NCBI GenBank assembly: GCA_009691245.1
Contig: SHUM01000021.1
Location: 1 to 51,927 of the forward strand
Direction: 5' to 3'
From: Acidobacteriota bacterium
GTDB lineage: Bacteria; Acidobacteriota; Terriglobia; 2-12-FULL-54-10
DNA length: 51,927 bases
A model generated the notes under the pieces. It was not told where the DNA came from and did not search any database. It saw nothing but the letters and a program-made list of their open reading frames with translations. This document shows positions 1 through 6,533 of the stretch, piece by piece (position 1 is the stretch's first letter; each line of letters starts with the position of its first letter). A program made the translations under genes and the position numbers.

Positions 1-108
1 CAGTACAACACCCGCAGGCCGCACTCGGCGCTCGGCTATAGGCCCCCGGCGCCGGGGGCCTATAGCCCTGTCAAAAACCCAGTTTCTCGGCCTCAGGTTG
101 TGATGTAA
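1..108 (+). CDS. IS3-family transposase OrfB, C-terminal end (partial)
   Basis: The reading frame is open from the window edge and stops at TAA 106-108. It encodes the final residues of a DDE-type integrase-core transposase. The segment YNTRRPHSALGYRPP is the familiar tail of IS3-family OrfB proteins, downstream of the last catalytic Glu. The catalytic core and OrfA lie outside the window. The GC-rich hairpin around 40-64 lies inside the coding end. Whether the element is intact cannot be judged from here. Confidence 0.85.
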   Translation, partial: QYNTRRPHSALGYRPPAPGAYSPVKNPVSRPQVVM

Positions 109-125
109 ACTCTCTCACAAGGATT

Positions 126-148
126 GGTACAAAATCTCGGGCGGGTCA
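126..148 (+). repeat. Probable right terminal inverted repeat of the IS3-family element
   Basis: Shortly after the transposase stop lies GGTACAAAATCTCGGGCGGG followed by TCA. It ends in CA, and its reverse complement starts TGACCCGCCC. IS3-family termini typically start with TG and end with CA, and GC-rich ends of this form are common. The matching left end is outside the window, so the boundary at 148 is inferred. Confidence 0.55.
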
Positions 149-149
149 C

Positions 150-359
150 TGCCGTCAAGAGATATGGCCGTATATTGTGAACGGCTACACACCGGAACAA
201 CAGCGAGAGAACATAAGAGGGGCTTCTAAGCTGATTGATAAGATTGCCGACCACTATCTGTGGGCCAGACCCGAAGGCGGAAGATTTTTTATAAATGACG
301 ATGGTGCGTTCTATAGGCCGGAGGATCGTAATATTCAATTTGTGTGGTTCATCGATTAG
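150..359 (+). pseudogene. 3' fragment of an unidentified gene, cut off by the IS element
   Basis: The frame encoding IWPYIVNGYTPEQQRENI and ending in FVWFID stays open upstream into the inferred IS end at 148. The only possible starts inside host DNA are weak, such as GTG 177, with no ribosome-binding site. This fits a gene whose 5' part was removed or separated by the insertion. The remaining ~68 residues look protein-like: amphipathic helices followed by an aromatic-rich strand region. I do not recognise the family. Base composition is AT-richer than the rest of the window, consistent with accessory DNA. Confidence 0.45.
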
Positions 360-527
360 TCATATCCGCAGCATTTACCCAAGATTTTCTAATGTCCCAG
401 ACGGGATGATCGCGTTGTGTCCAAATCCACATCAATATATTCGTTCCCTGGTTAAGTAGTTGCCGGCAGAAGATAAAGGCCCGTCCAGCAATGGGGCACT
501 TCGTGCTGAGCCGGAAGGCAGAAGACA

Positions 528-782
528 ATGAATGATCATATACGAAGAGGAAATGAGGCGATGAGAAACGGTGACTATAGAATAGCGCTGGCCGAGTATA
601 ATGCCGCGCTCGATGATCCCGACGAAAAAGTAAAGCAGATAGCCAAAAATCGTATACAGGAGATAGAACTCGATTTAACACCTGTCTTGACCGCTGCTTT
701 CAGCCGATGCTACCACAGAAAAGCGTGCTCTCATTTCGATCTTTCTAGAAACACAGATTTCAAACCGCAATACTGGTATTAG
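528..782 (+). CDS. Small TPR-like hypothetical protein
   Basis: An 84-residue ORF starts at ATG 528 with a purine-rich stretch (GGAAGG) about 11 nt upstream. Residues 5-45 (RGNEAMRNGDYRIALAEYNA) resemble one tetratricopeptide repeat helix pair. The last ~35 residues, after IQEIELD, look less protein-like and may be read-through into junk. It lies in the AT-rich accessory strip next to the IS end. It may be a decayed fragment of a larger TPR protein. No function can be assigned. Confidence 0.4.
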   Translation: MNDHIRRGNEAMRNGDYRIALAEYNAALDDPDEKVKQIAKNRIQEIELDLTPVLTAAFSRCYHRKACSHFDLSRNTDFKPQYWY

Positions 783-1019
783 TTTCAAGCACTATCCAGG
801 GGGTTCGATCCCTGTCCAATGTGTAAGCCACCATAGACGCACTTATGGGCGAGCTATAAATAATGACATGTGCCTGAAGCCCTGACCGTTTATCCAGATC
901 AGGAAAAACTGAAGCGGAAATACTCGGCGTGTGGGTCATCACGCGCTATGGTGTCCTGCGATTCGATGGCGTCTTCGGAGGGATTGTCACCCGTTGGACG
1001 TTGGAACCAAGCTGGTGGA

Positions 1020-1520
1020 TTACTTTCCTGTGGCCTTGAAGTCGAGGACCTTCAACTGGTAGGGGAGTTTCTTGTCGTTGACGATGTCGCCGCTGGCGAT
1101 CACTTCCTGGCCAAGCGCCAGCTTCGCGGAGTCGGCGGTCAGCGCGTATCTATCTTTCCCTGCCACCAAGACCAGGCCCGTTTCCTGCTTCTCCACTTTG
1201 CCGCGCGCCTGCACATGAAACTTCAAGACGGTGACGCTGGATTGGGCCACGGCTTCCCGCAGCAGAGCGGGCTGGAAGCTGGCGTTCGGTTTGTAGAGCA
1301 CCACGAACTGCTGGCGCTCGATGCTGATGGTTACTTTGTCAACGCCTTCCAGGCGTTTTAGCGCGATCTCCATGACCGCGGCGCAGCTGGGTCAGGTGAT
1401 GCCTTGCGCATCGGCGACCACTCGCTCCACTTGCGCGTGCGCTGCTGGGATGAGCGTGCCGCTGGCCAATACCATGAGCAACGCGAAAGTGGCGAGCGGG
1501 TTCCCGAATCGAAGCTGCAT
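1020..1520 (-). CDS. MerP-like periplasmic heavy-metal-binding protein with in-frame UGA (putative selenocysteine, UxxC)
   Basis: From ATG 1520 (RBS GAGGAG, 7 nt away) to TAA 1020 the frame is open except for one TGA at 1392-1394, giving 166 residues if decoded. Residues 1-29 are a signal peptide ending AHA. The mature protein begins as an HMA/MerP domain. The metal motif reads GIT-U-PSC, so the TGA is codon 43, at the first Cys of the usual GMTCxxC, and Cys46 is retained. Typical HMA sequence follows (LKRLEGVDKVTISIE). Residues ~105-166 form an extra, probably beta-rich, domain. MerP proteins capture Hg(II) in the periplasm and hand it to MerT, whose homologue lies 45 bp upstream. Selenocysteine is inferred from the codon position, the downstream hairpin and the neighbour. 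Without it the gene would be a nonsense pseudogene. ATG 1373 is the false start a gene caller would choose. Confidence 0.82.
1362..1380 (-). promoter_or_regulatory. Candidate bacterial SECIS hairpin in the MerP-like gene
   Basis: Eleven nucleotides after the TGA the sense strand forms CGCGGTC-ATGGA-GATCGCG. This is a 7-bp stem with one G-U pair and a 5-nt loop that starts 18 nt after the UGA. Bacterial SECIS elements have a loop roughly 16-37 nt after the UGA and usually a G early in the loop. Here the strict loop starts AU, but opening the G-U pair exposes GGUC, a motif also seen in the E. coli fdhF loop. SelB recruitment is inference. Confidence 0.55.
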
Positions 1521-1565
1521 GAATTTCTCCTCACTTCCATCCTACGCCCACAAGAACGCCTGCAG

Positions 1566-1898
1566 CTACCGGTAACGGAGCCAGAGCGCGATCCATGCGC
1601 CGATCACGGCTAGGTTGATCAGTACGCTGGTGAACAGAATGGCTTTGATGCCCCAGGTGCGAAGCGTCTTTGGCCGACGCACGTATATCGCAATCTGATA
1701 AGCCAGCGACCCCAGCGCCAGCACAAAGAACACCGGCTGCAGCTTCTCCAGCCAGAACAGACATCCGGCACTGAGCAATCCAAACATTCCAAGTCCTGCC
1801 AGGACTTGCGGGAGCACTCATCAGCTCGGCGTTAGCAGTCCTGCGAAGATCGCTAGAATCCCTACTCGTTTTGGATCCATGTTTTTCATCGATACCAA
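1566..1898 (-). CDS. MerT-like membrane metal transporter with tandem in-frame UGA-UGA (putative Sec-Sec)
   Basis: The frame runs from TTG 1898 (GGAG 8 nt upstream; ATG 1889 and 1880 are alternatives) to TAG 1566, 110 residues, close to the ~116 of MerT. Two consecutive TGA codons (1821-1823, 1818-1820) are the only interruption. The local sequence FAGLLTPS-U-U-VLPQVLAG sits exactly where MerT helix 1 has its vicinal Cys pair, which accepts Hg(II) from MerP and carries it through the inner membrane. Downstream, LEKLQPVFFVLALGSLAY matches the MerT region around helix 2, and residues ~84-107 form helix 3. The MerT second cysteine pair in the cytoplasmic loop is missing. The conserved frame on both sides of the UGAs argues against decay. 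An ordinary caller would start at GTG 1817, after the key residues. Confidence 0.82.
1790..1808 (-). promoter_or_regulatory. Candidate bacterial SECIS hairpin in the MerT-like gene
   Basis: Nine nucleotides after the second UGA the sense strand forms a perfect 8-bp stem, CAAGTCCT-GGC-AGGACTTG, with a GGC triloop. The loop starts 17 nt after the second UGA and 20 nt after the first, inside the usual bacterial SECIS distance. Its first base is G, as in the known consensus. It lies fully within the coding sequence. The role in directing Sec insertion is inferred. Confidence 0.68.
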
Positions 1899-1947
1899 GC
1901 TATCTACTCCACGACCTCGTCGATTATCAAATACAGGAAGCACATTC

Positions 1948-1977
1948 ATTCTAGGAACCGGCCGGAGCGGCTGTCAA
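1948..1977 (-). promoter_or_regulatory. Sigma-70-type promoter for the MerT/MerP-like pair
   Basis: The minus strand reads TTGACA (1977-1972), an 18-bp spacer, then TAGAAT (1953-1948). Transcription would start near 1941, giving a leader of ~40 nt before TTG 1898. The spacer holds the palindrome CCGGCCGG, which could be an operator. It is not a recognisable MerR site, and the spacer is not the 19 bp usual for MerR promoters. No regulator gene lies next to it. Confidence 0.7.
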
Positions 1978-2180
1978 GGAATGATCGAAAAGTGTTTCTG
2001 TTGCCAGCACCGGTGCGGGCGACATGCAACACTCATTCAGTTTAGTAGATGCGGATTTTCCTGAAATGGATTCCGCACGGCCCCCATCGGTATCCAGTCG
2101 TCACCCAATAGACAGAGGCTACGCAGAGCTGCTTTCGAGCCAGTTAAGAGCAGTCGGGAATGGTCCTGTGAGTGGATCGA

Positions 2181-2894
2181 TTACAAGGCGGAGAGTTCGT
2201 CGAGCACAGTGCGCTCTTCGCTGTTGAACTGGCTCTGATATTCTTCGCTGGTCATGCGCTTCCCGCGCACCTCCGGGGACATGTCACGCAAGCTGCGGAA
2301 CTCTTCGAGCACAGCCATCCGGCGTTGCGGCGAAAGAACGCGCCAGTGCTTCTCGTAAATTTCTCGCGCCTTGCGCTGCTGCTCGGGGCGCATGTTTCTA
2401 AACACGGAGAGCCGACGGTCCAATGCCCTGCGCTGATCAAGGGGCATTTCCAGCAGCATCCGCAGACGCTCGCGCAGTTCGGCCTGCCGCTCGGGGGTGA
2501 GTTCCTGGAAGCGGCGGTTATTTTCGAGCACGCGCTCGCGGTCCGCGGGCTTCATGTTGCGTAGCCGCTCCAACATGCGCGGTGGAAGCGGCGGGCGCGC
2601 GTCTGGACGATTATTGAGTCGGCCAGCCGGTCCACGAGGTTCGCGTTGGCCCCCTCCCCGCCTTTCGCCTGCACGAGTGTCGGGAGGCCCAGCTTGCCAG
2701 AAAGCCATCCACAGCGGCTCAGCCTGATCTGACTGCTGATCCGAAAAGTAGTAGGACAGAGTCAGGTCTTCAGCAGTCGGCAGCTCAGTTTGCGACTTGG
2801 GCTGAGCTGCAAAGAGAGGAGCCCCGAGGGAGACAACGAGGGAGACCCCGAGGACGGCAATGGCAATCGCATTGTAAATCATCCTCAGGGTCAT
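2181..2894 (-). CDS. DUF3106-like exported protein
   Basis: A 237-residue protein with an N-terminal hydrophobic segment (residues ~7-29, ending LFAA) that looks like a signal peptide. A low-complexity Arg/Gly/Pro linker (~75-105) leads into repeated helical units of the type LTPERQAELRERLRML and LSPQRRMAVLEEFRSL, as in DUF3106 and reminiscent of Spy/CpxP-like LTxxQ proteins. It overlaps the anti-sigma gene by ATGA and is third in a sigma/anti-sigma operon. It may therefore be a periplasmic sensor or effector of that system. The exact role is unknown. Confidence 0.7.
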   Translation of the reverse strand: MTLRMIYNAIAIAVLGVSLVVSLGAPLFAAQPKSQTELPTAEDLTLSYYFSDQQSDQAEPLWMAFWQAGPPDTRAGERRGGGQREPRGPAGRLNNRPDARPPLPPRMLERLRNMKPADRERVLENNRRFQELTPERQAELRERLRMLLEMPLDQRRALDRRLSVFRNMRPEQQRKAREIYEKHWRVLSPQRRMAVLEEFRSLRDMSPEVRGKRMTSEEYQSQFNSEERTVLDELSAL

Positions 2895-3472
2895 GGCGTT
2901 GGGCCTTTCATTTCCTGCAATACCTCATCCTGCAATACTTCGAAATTGCGGAGCATCTCCCAGTCCTCAAGGACCAGCAGGTCCTGATACAGGGCGATAT
3001 CTTCATAGCCGTCAAGTGTAGCGACCACGGGACCGCCTGTTTGCCCTGAATCATCCAGCGCTGTTGATCCAGGGAAATAGCGAACCACGGAAAATGCCGC
3101 GATCATCACAACGGCTAGAGCACTGGGCAGCGCAGGCCGGGCAAGCGGAGCGAGAAAGGCTGCCGCAAAACGGCTCCACATTGATGTTGCGGGGGATGTT
3201 GCGGGGGATGCTGTGGGGGATATTGTCGCAGGCTCCTCCGAACGAATGCGTTGCAGCACCATCTGGTCAAACGAGGTGGATGGCTGAATGGCGGGCCATG
3301 AATCGAGCAGGAGGCTTACGTGGCTCACGTCGCCGGAAAATTCGCGCAAGCGGGCAGTGCACGGAACGCATCCGGAGAGGTGAGCCTCCAGCGAGGAGCG
3401 GGCACCGGCAGCAAGCGTGCCATCCACATAGTCGATGGCCAGATTTTCAAGGTCAACGCATTTCATAATCAT
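2891..3472 (-). CDS. Zinc-finger anti-sigma factor
   Basis: A 193-residue protein. The N-terminal zinc-binding anti-sigma motif His31-x3-Cys35-x2-Cys38 (EAHLSGCVPC) is followed by a linker and one transmembrane helix at ~117-135. A periplasmic tail rich in acidic residues completes it. Such proteins sequester an ECF sigma factor at the membrane until a signal releases it. The start ATG 3472 overlaps the sigma stop as ATGA. ATG 3466 is 9 nt after GGAGG and may be used instead. The linker contains a short SPAT repeat encoded by a 12-15 bp tandem repeat near 3180-3225. Confidence 0.85.
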   Translation of the reverse strand: MIMKCVDLENLAIDYVDGTLAAGARSSLEAHLSGCVPCTARLREFSGDVSHVSLLLDSWPAIQPSTSFDQMVLQRIRSEEPATISPTASPATSPATSMWSRFAAAFLAPLARPALPSALAVVMIAAFSVVRYFPGSTALDDSGQTGGPVVATLDGYEDIALYQDLLVLEDWEMLRNFEVLQDEVLQEMKGPTP

Positions 3473-4110
3473 TTCCCTCCCACCAGATGAGCCAGACGCA
3501 CTCGCAAGGCCTCGTATGCGCGAAACAGGAGCGACTTGACCGCCGATTCCGAGCAGCCGAGCGCCGCGGCGATCTGTCGGTAATCAAGCTCCTGATACTT
3601 ATGCAGGATCACTGCGGTCCGCTGATTCTCCGGCAACTCCGCCACGGCTCTGCGCACTTCCCAACCAAGCGAGCCGGCGACAAGCTGCTCCTCCGCTGTC
3701 GGCTCGGGTGAGCGCAGGCTTCGCGATACGGCGTTCTCCGGATCGTCCAGCGGCTCCATGTTCCGGGCACGACGACCATCGCGCAGATGATTGAGCGCGA
3801 CGTTCGTGGCGATGCAATACAGCCAGGTGGTGAACTTGGCGCTGACTTCATACTTTTCCCGTGCGCGATAGACGCGCAGGAACACGTCCTGCGAAAGTTC
3901 CTCGGCGATGGCGGCGTTGTGAACCATACGATACAGAAAGCCCACAATTGGATCGCGGTGCCGGGACAGCAGTCCGGCGAAGGCAGCTTCGTCTCCCGAC
4001 TTTACCAGCAGCATCAACTCAGTGTCGTTGGGTGGTTCTCCGACGACAAGTTTCGCGACAGTCCCAGTTTTCACCACGGCGCTGACAGCGCCCACTGCCA
4101 CAGCTTCCAT
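3469..4110 (-). CDS. ECF-type RNA polymerase sigma factor (sigma-70 family)
   Basis: A 213-residue protein. Region 2 (~50-112) contains FLYRMVHNAAIAEELSQDVF and FTTWLYCIATNVALNHLRD. Region 4 (~152-205) contains LPENQRTAVILHKYQELDYR and a helix-turn-helix (IAAALGCSESAVKSLLFRA). There is no region 1.1 or 3, typical of group 4 sigma factors. The first ~25 residues are poorly conserved and ATG 4110 lacks a clear RBS, so the true start may be further in. It is co-transcribed with the anti-sigma gene. Target promoters are not identified here. Confidence 0.9.
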   Translation of the reverse strand: MEAVAVGAVSAVVKTGTVAKLVVGEPPNDTELMLLVKSGDEAAFAGLLSRHRDPIVGFLYRMVHNAAIAEELSQDVFLRVYRAREKYEVSAKFTTWLYCIATNVALNHLRDGRRARNMEPLDDPENAVSRSLRSPEPTAEEQLVAGSLGWEVRRAVAELPENQRTAVILHKYQELDYRQIAAALGCSESAVKSLLFRAYEALRVRLAHLVGGK

Positions 4111-4281
4111 ACAATGTATTAAACCCTATTCCTGACAGTAAGTTTCGAATCTTTTTGCTAGTTTGGTGTCCCGAGAGTAACGATGGATCGCAATGCCAGG
4201 GATGTTCGGGATAGAGGCGCGGAGGTATGTGAACCTACTCGACCGGACTCCTGTAACTTATTGGGAATACGACTGTTGTGG

Positions 4282-6492
4282 CTATCGGCTTTGCGCCTGA
4301 ATTTCCGCCAGGATGGTGTCCAGGCGTTTGAGCGACGCGGTGGCCCCTCCAAATCGTGACGCAAGGTAGAGGTCTGTAAAGCGATCCACAGGAATTCGCA
4401 GCGGGTCTGCAAGAGATTTGGCGAACTCTCGTGCCGTTTGATGCGGAGGTTTAGTCGATCCCCGTTCGGCCAAAGTTTGGAGCAGGCTCAAATAGACCAG
4501 TGTGGCATCCTCCGGTCTGGATTCCCCCAGCCGGGCGCGCCGACGCATGGACCAGTGCCGCCACATCCGAACGATGGCACCGCGACCAAACAGTATGGCC
4601 CAGGCTGCCGCAAGAATGGATACAACGACCGGAAGCCATCCGACCTGTGTCGCTCCTTGTTCAGCCTTGCCACGCAGGAAAGCAAGCAGATTCTTGTATT
4701 GATCGTTGAAATACTCCCGGGAATCCCGCCGAGCGCCGCGCGACGTGCGCTCAATCTGGCGAGCCAGGGTGGCCTGATGCACGAAATCGTAGTTGATTAC
4801 CCACTCCTCCCAGAAGGTTCGGAAGGCATCCATGTAGAGCGTGAGCCGCCCCAGCGTCGGTACTTCGGAAGTCCGTCCTGCTGCTGGAGTGGGATCGAAA
4901 CTGATCCAGCCATAGGTGGGGAAATAAACTTCCACCCAGCTATGCGCATCGCTGGCCCGGACCGTGTAATGATCGGATACGTCATTGTAACTGCCTTGCA
5001 GAAAGCCATTCACCAGACGAGTGGGTATGCCCTGAGAGCGCAGCATCACGGTCATGGCCGAGGCGAAAAACTCGCAGTGTCCGGCTCGGGATTCAAACAG
5101 GAAATAAGCGATTGGATCGTCCGGCGTCGCGGTCGGCAGGTTCAGCGTGTACCCATATTGGGATTGCAGATACTTCTCGACTGCACTGGCCTTATCAAAA
5201 TTATTTTCCGATGAGGCGGTAACTGTGGCTGCCAGCTCGCGCACGCGCGGATCCGTTTCAGGTAACTGTAGAAATGCCGCAGTGATTTCCGCTGGAATCC
5301 TCGATAGGGTTGGGGCGCGCAGCATATTCGCGGTGGGCTGCGCAATATCAGAGATAGCCGAGTAGCGCGTAATGGCGCCGGGATTGGGCGGCATGTAAAT
5401 ACTGCCGGATTCATCCTGTCGCAAAACTCTGAACGAGCCACTCACTTCGAGTGTCTGGGGAACCAGAAAAATCACATCCGTTGAAAGCGGCTGCAACTTG
5501 ATGGTGTAATCCAGCTGCTGCGGTGGCAGGCCAGGATGGGCAAGTTCACGGCGGAAAGTGAAAATACGGTTGCCAGGAATTGCCTGGGTGGCGTCGGAGG
5601 GATTGGACCATCGCTTTCCGTCAAAATTGCTCAATCCCACGCCACGCCATTTAACGCTTTGGAACGGATTCAGACCCGGCGCGCTGACATGCATCACGAC
5701 GTCGGAAGATTGCTTGATCCTGCCGATCTGTCCGAGTTCAACCTCATCGGAGAACCCGGTCATACGGTCGCCGGGGCGGGCCAGGGAACTGAAGTATCCG
5801 CGGCGGGCGCGAGGCAGGACGAAGAAGAGCGCTACCGAAAGCAGCGTTACCCCAAAACAGATCAACGCGGCGGTAGATCCCAGCGCGGTGCCCAGCCTGA
5901 CTTCGGTGGCCGTCAGTTGAGGTGCCGCTACGCGGTCCCGGGCGCGCTTGATCTCAAAACTGGTAAAGGTGCAAATCGCCAGAAACACAAATACGCAAAA
6001 CAGCACCAGGAACGAAGTCTGGATGGTCAGTGTGGATGCCGCCAGCATCTGGGCAAAGGCCAGAGCCGATAGATAGACATAGTCGCGCGTCTGATGGGCG
6101 GAGAACAACTTAACGGCGGCCAGAAAGAATAACAAGTGGATGGTGGCCAGCAGCACGCGTTCAAATATATTGACGGCTCCGGCTTCCAGCACGACGATAT
6201 CAATCAGGAAAAATGGGATGTAAGTGATCGCCAGAGTCTTGACGAGACCAGGGGAAAAACCCCAACATCGTCGGCGTGCGAGCATGATGGCCCGGATGGC
6301 GAGAGGGACCGCCATGACCGTTGTGGTGAAGGAGTCCAATTGACCCGTGAAGGTCAGCGTCAGGAATCCAGTGGCCAGCAGGCTGAAAAGGGAAATCGCG
6401 AAGAAGCGGTCAATCGGATCCGCACCAGCCTGAAGCGAGACCAGCGAAGAATAGGATTGCGGATGAGCGGGTTGTGCGATTGCGTGAGCCAT
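4282..6492 (-). CDS. TgpA-like membrane protein with transglutaminase domain (DUF3488/DUF4129)
   Basis: A 736-residue protein. Residues ~30-235 hold several membrane helices (DUF3488). A large extracytoplasmic part contains a transglutaminase-like core with the catalytic triad Cys473 (AGHCEFF), His517 (DAHSWVEV) and Asp533 (SFDPTP). A further membrane helix at ~622-640 precedes a cytoplasmic C-terminal DUF4129-like tail (LYLASRFGG). The architecture matches TgpA of Pseudomonas, an inner-membrane protein with periplasmic transglutaminase activity. The substrate in this organism is unknown. The usual partner genes (MoxR ATPase, DUF58) are not adjacent. Confidence 0.88.
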   Translation of the reverse strand: MAHAIAQPAHPQSYSSLVSLQAGADPIDRFFAISLFSLLATGFLTLTFTGQLDSFTTTVMAVPLAIRAIMLARRRCWGFSPGLVKTLAITYIPFFLIDIVVLEAGAVNIFERVLLATIHLLFFLAAVKLFSAHQTRDYVYLSALAFAQMLAASTLTIQTSFLVLFCVFVFLAICTFTSFEIKRARDRVAAPQLTATEVRLGTALGSTAALICFGVTLLSVALFFVLPRARRGYFSSLARPGDRMTGFSDEVELGQIGRIKQSSDVVMHVSAPGLNPFQSVKWRGVGLSNFDGKRWSNPSDATQAIPGNRIFTFRRELAHPGLPPQQLDYTIKLQPLSTDVIFLVPQTLEVSGSFRVLRQDESGSIYMPPNPGAITRYSAISDIAQPTANMLRAPTLSRIPAEITAAFLQLPETDPRVRELAATVTASSENNFDKASAVEKYLQSQYGYTLNLPTATPDDPIAYFLFESRAGHCEFFASAMTVMLRSQGIPTRLVNGFLQGSYNDVSDHYTVRASDAHSWVEVYFPTYGWISFDPTPAAGRTSEVPTLGRLTLYMDAFRTFWEEWVINYDFVHQATLARQIERTSRGARRDSREYFNDQYKNLLAFLRGKAEQGATQVGWLPVVVSILAAAWAILFGRGAIVRMWRHWSMRRRARLGESRPEDATLVYLSLLQTLAERGSTKPPHQTAREFAKSLADPLRIPVDRFTDLYLASRFGGATASLKRLDTILAEIQAQSR

Positions 6493-6533
6493 TCAGGATT
6501 CCATAGGCTTTCCAGGAATGATGAGACGATGCG

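Noticed and set aside
785-835. tRNA-like T-arm (GGGGGTTCGATCCCTG) followed by ACC.
   Set aside because: The stem has an extra G, the distance to a CCA-like end is too long and no anticodon or D arm can be built upstream. It may be a chance match or a decayed fragment.
870-1361. Plus-strand ORF of 163 codons over the MerP-like gene.
   Set aside because: It is antisense to a gene with a signal peptide, RBS and HMA motif. Its own sequence shows no domain.
1020-1898. General reassignment of UGA as a sense codon (Trp or Gly code).
   Set aside because: Other genes in the window clearly end in TGA (for example the sigma factor at 3469 and the antitoxin at 13284), and no other gene has internal TGA.
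1954-1971. MerR operator in the spacer of the merTP-like promoter.
   Set aside because: The spacer is 18 bp and the palindrome CCGGCCGG does not match the known MerR dyad. It is kept only as a possible unknown operator.
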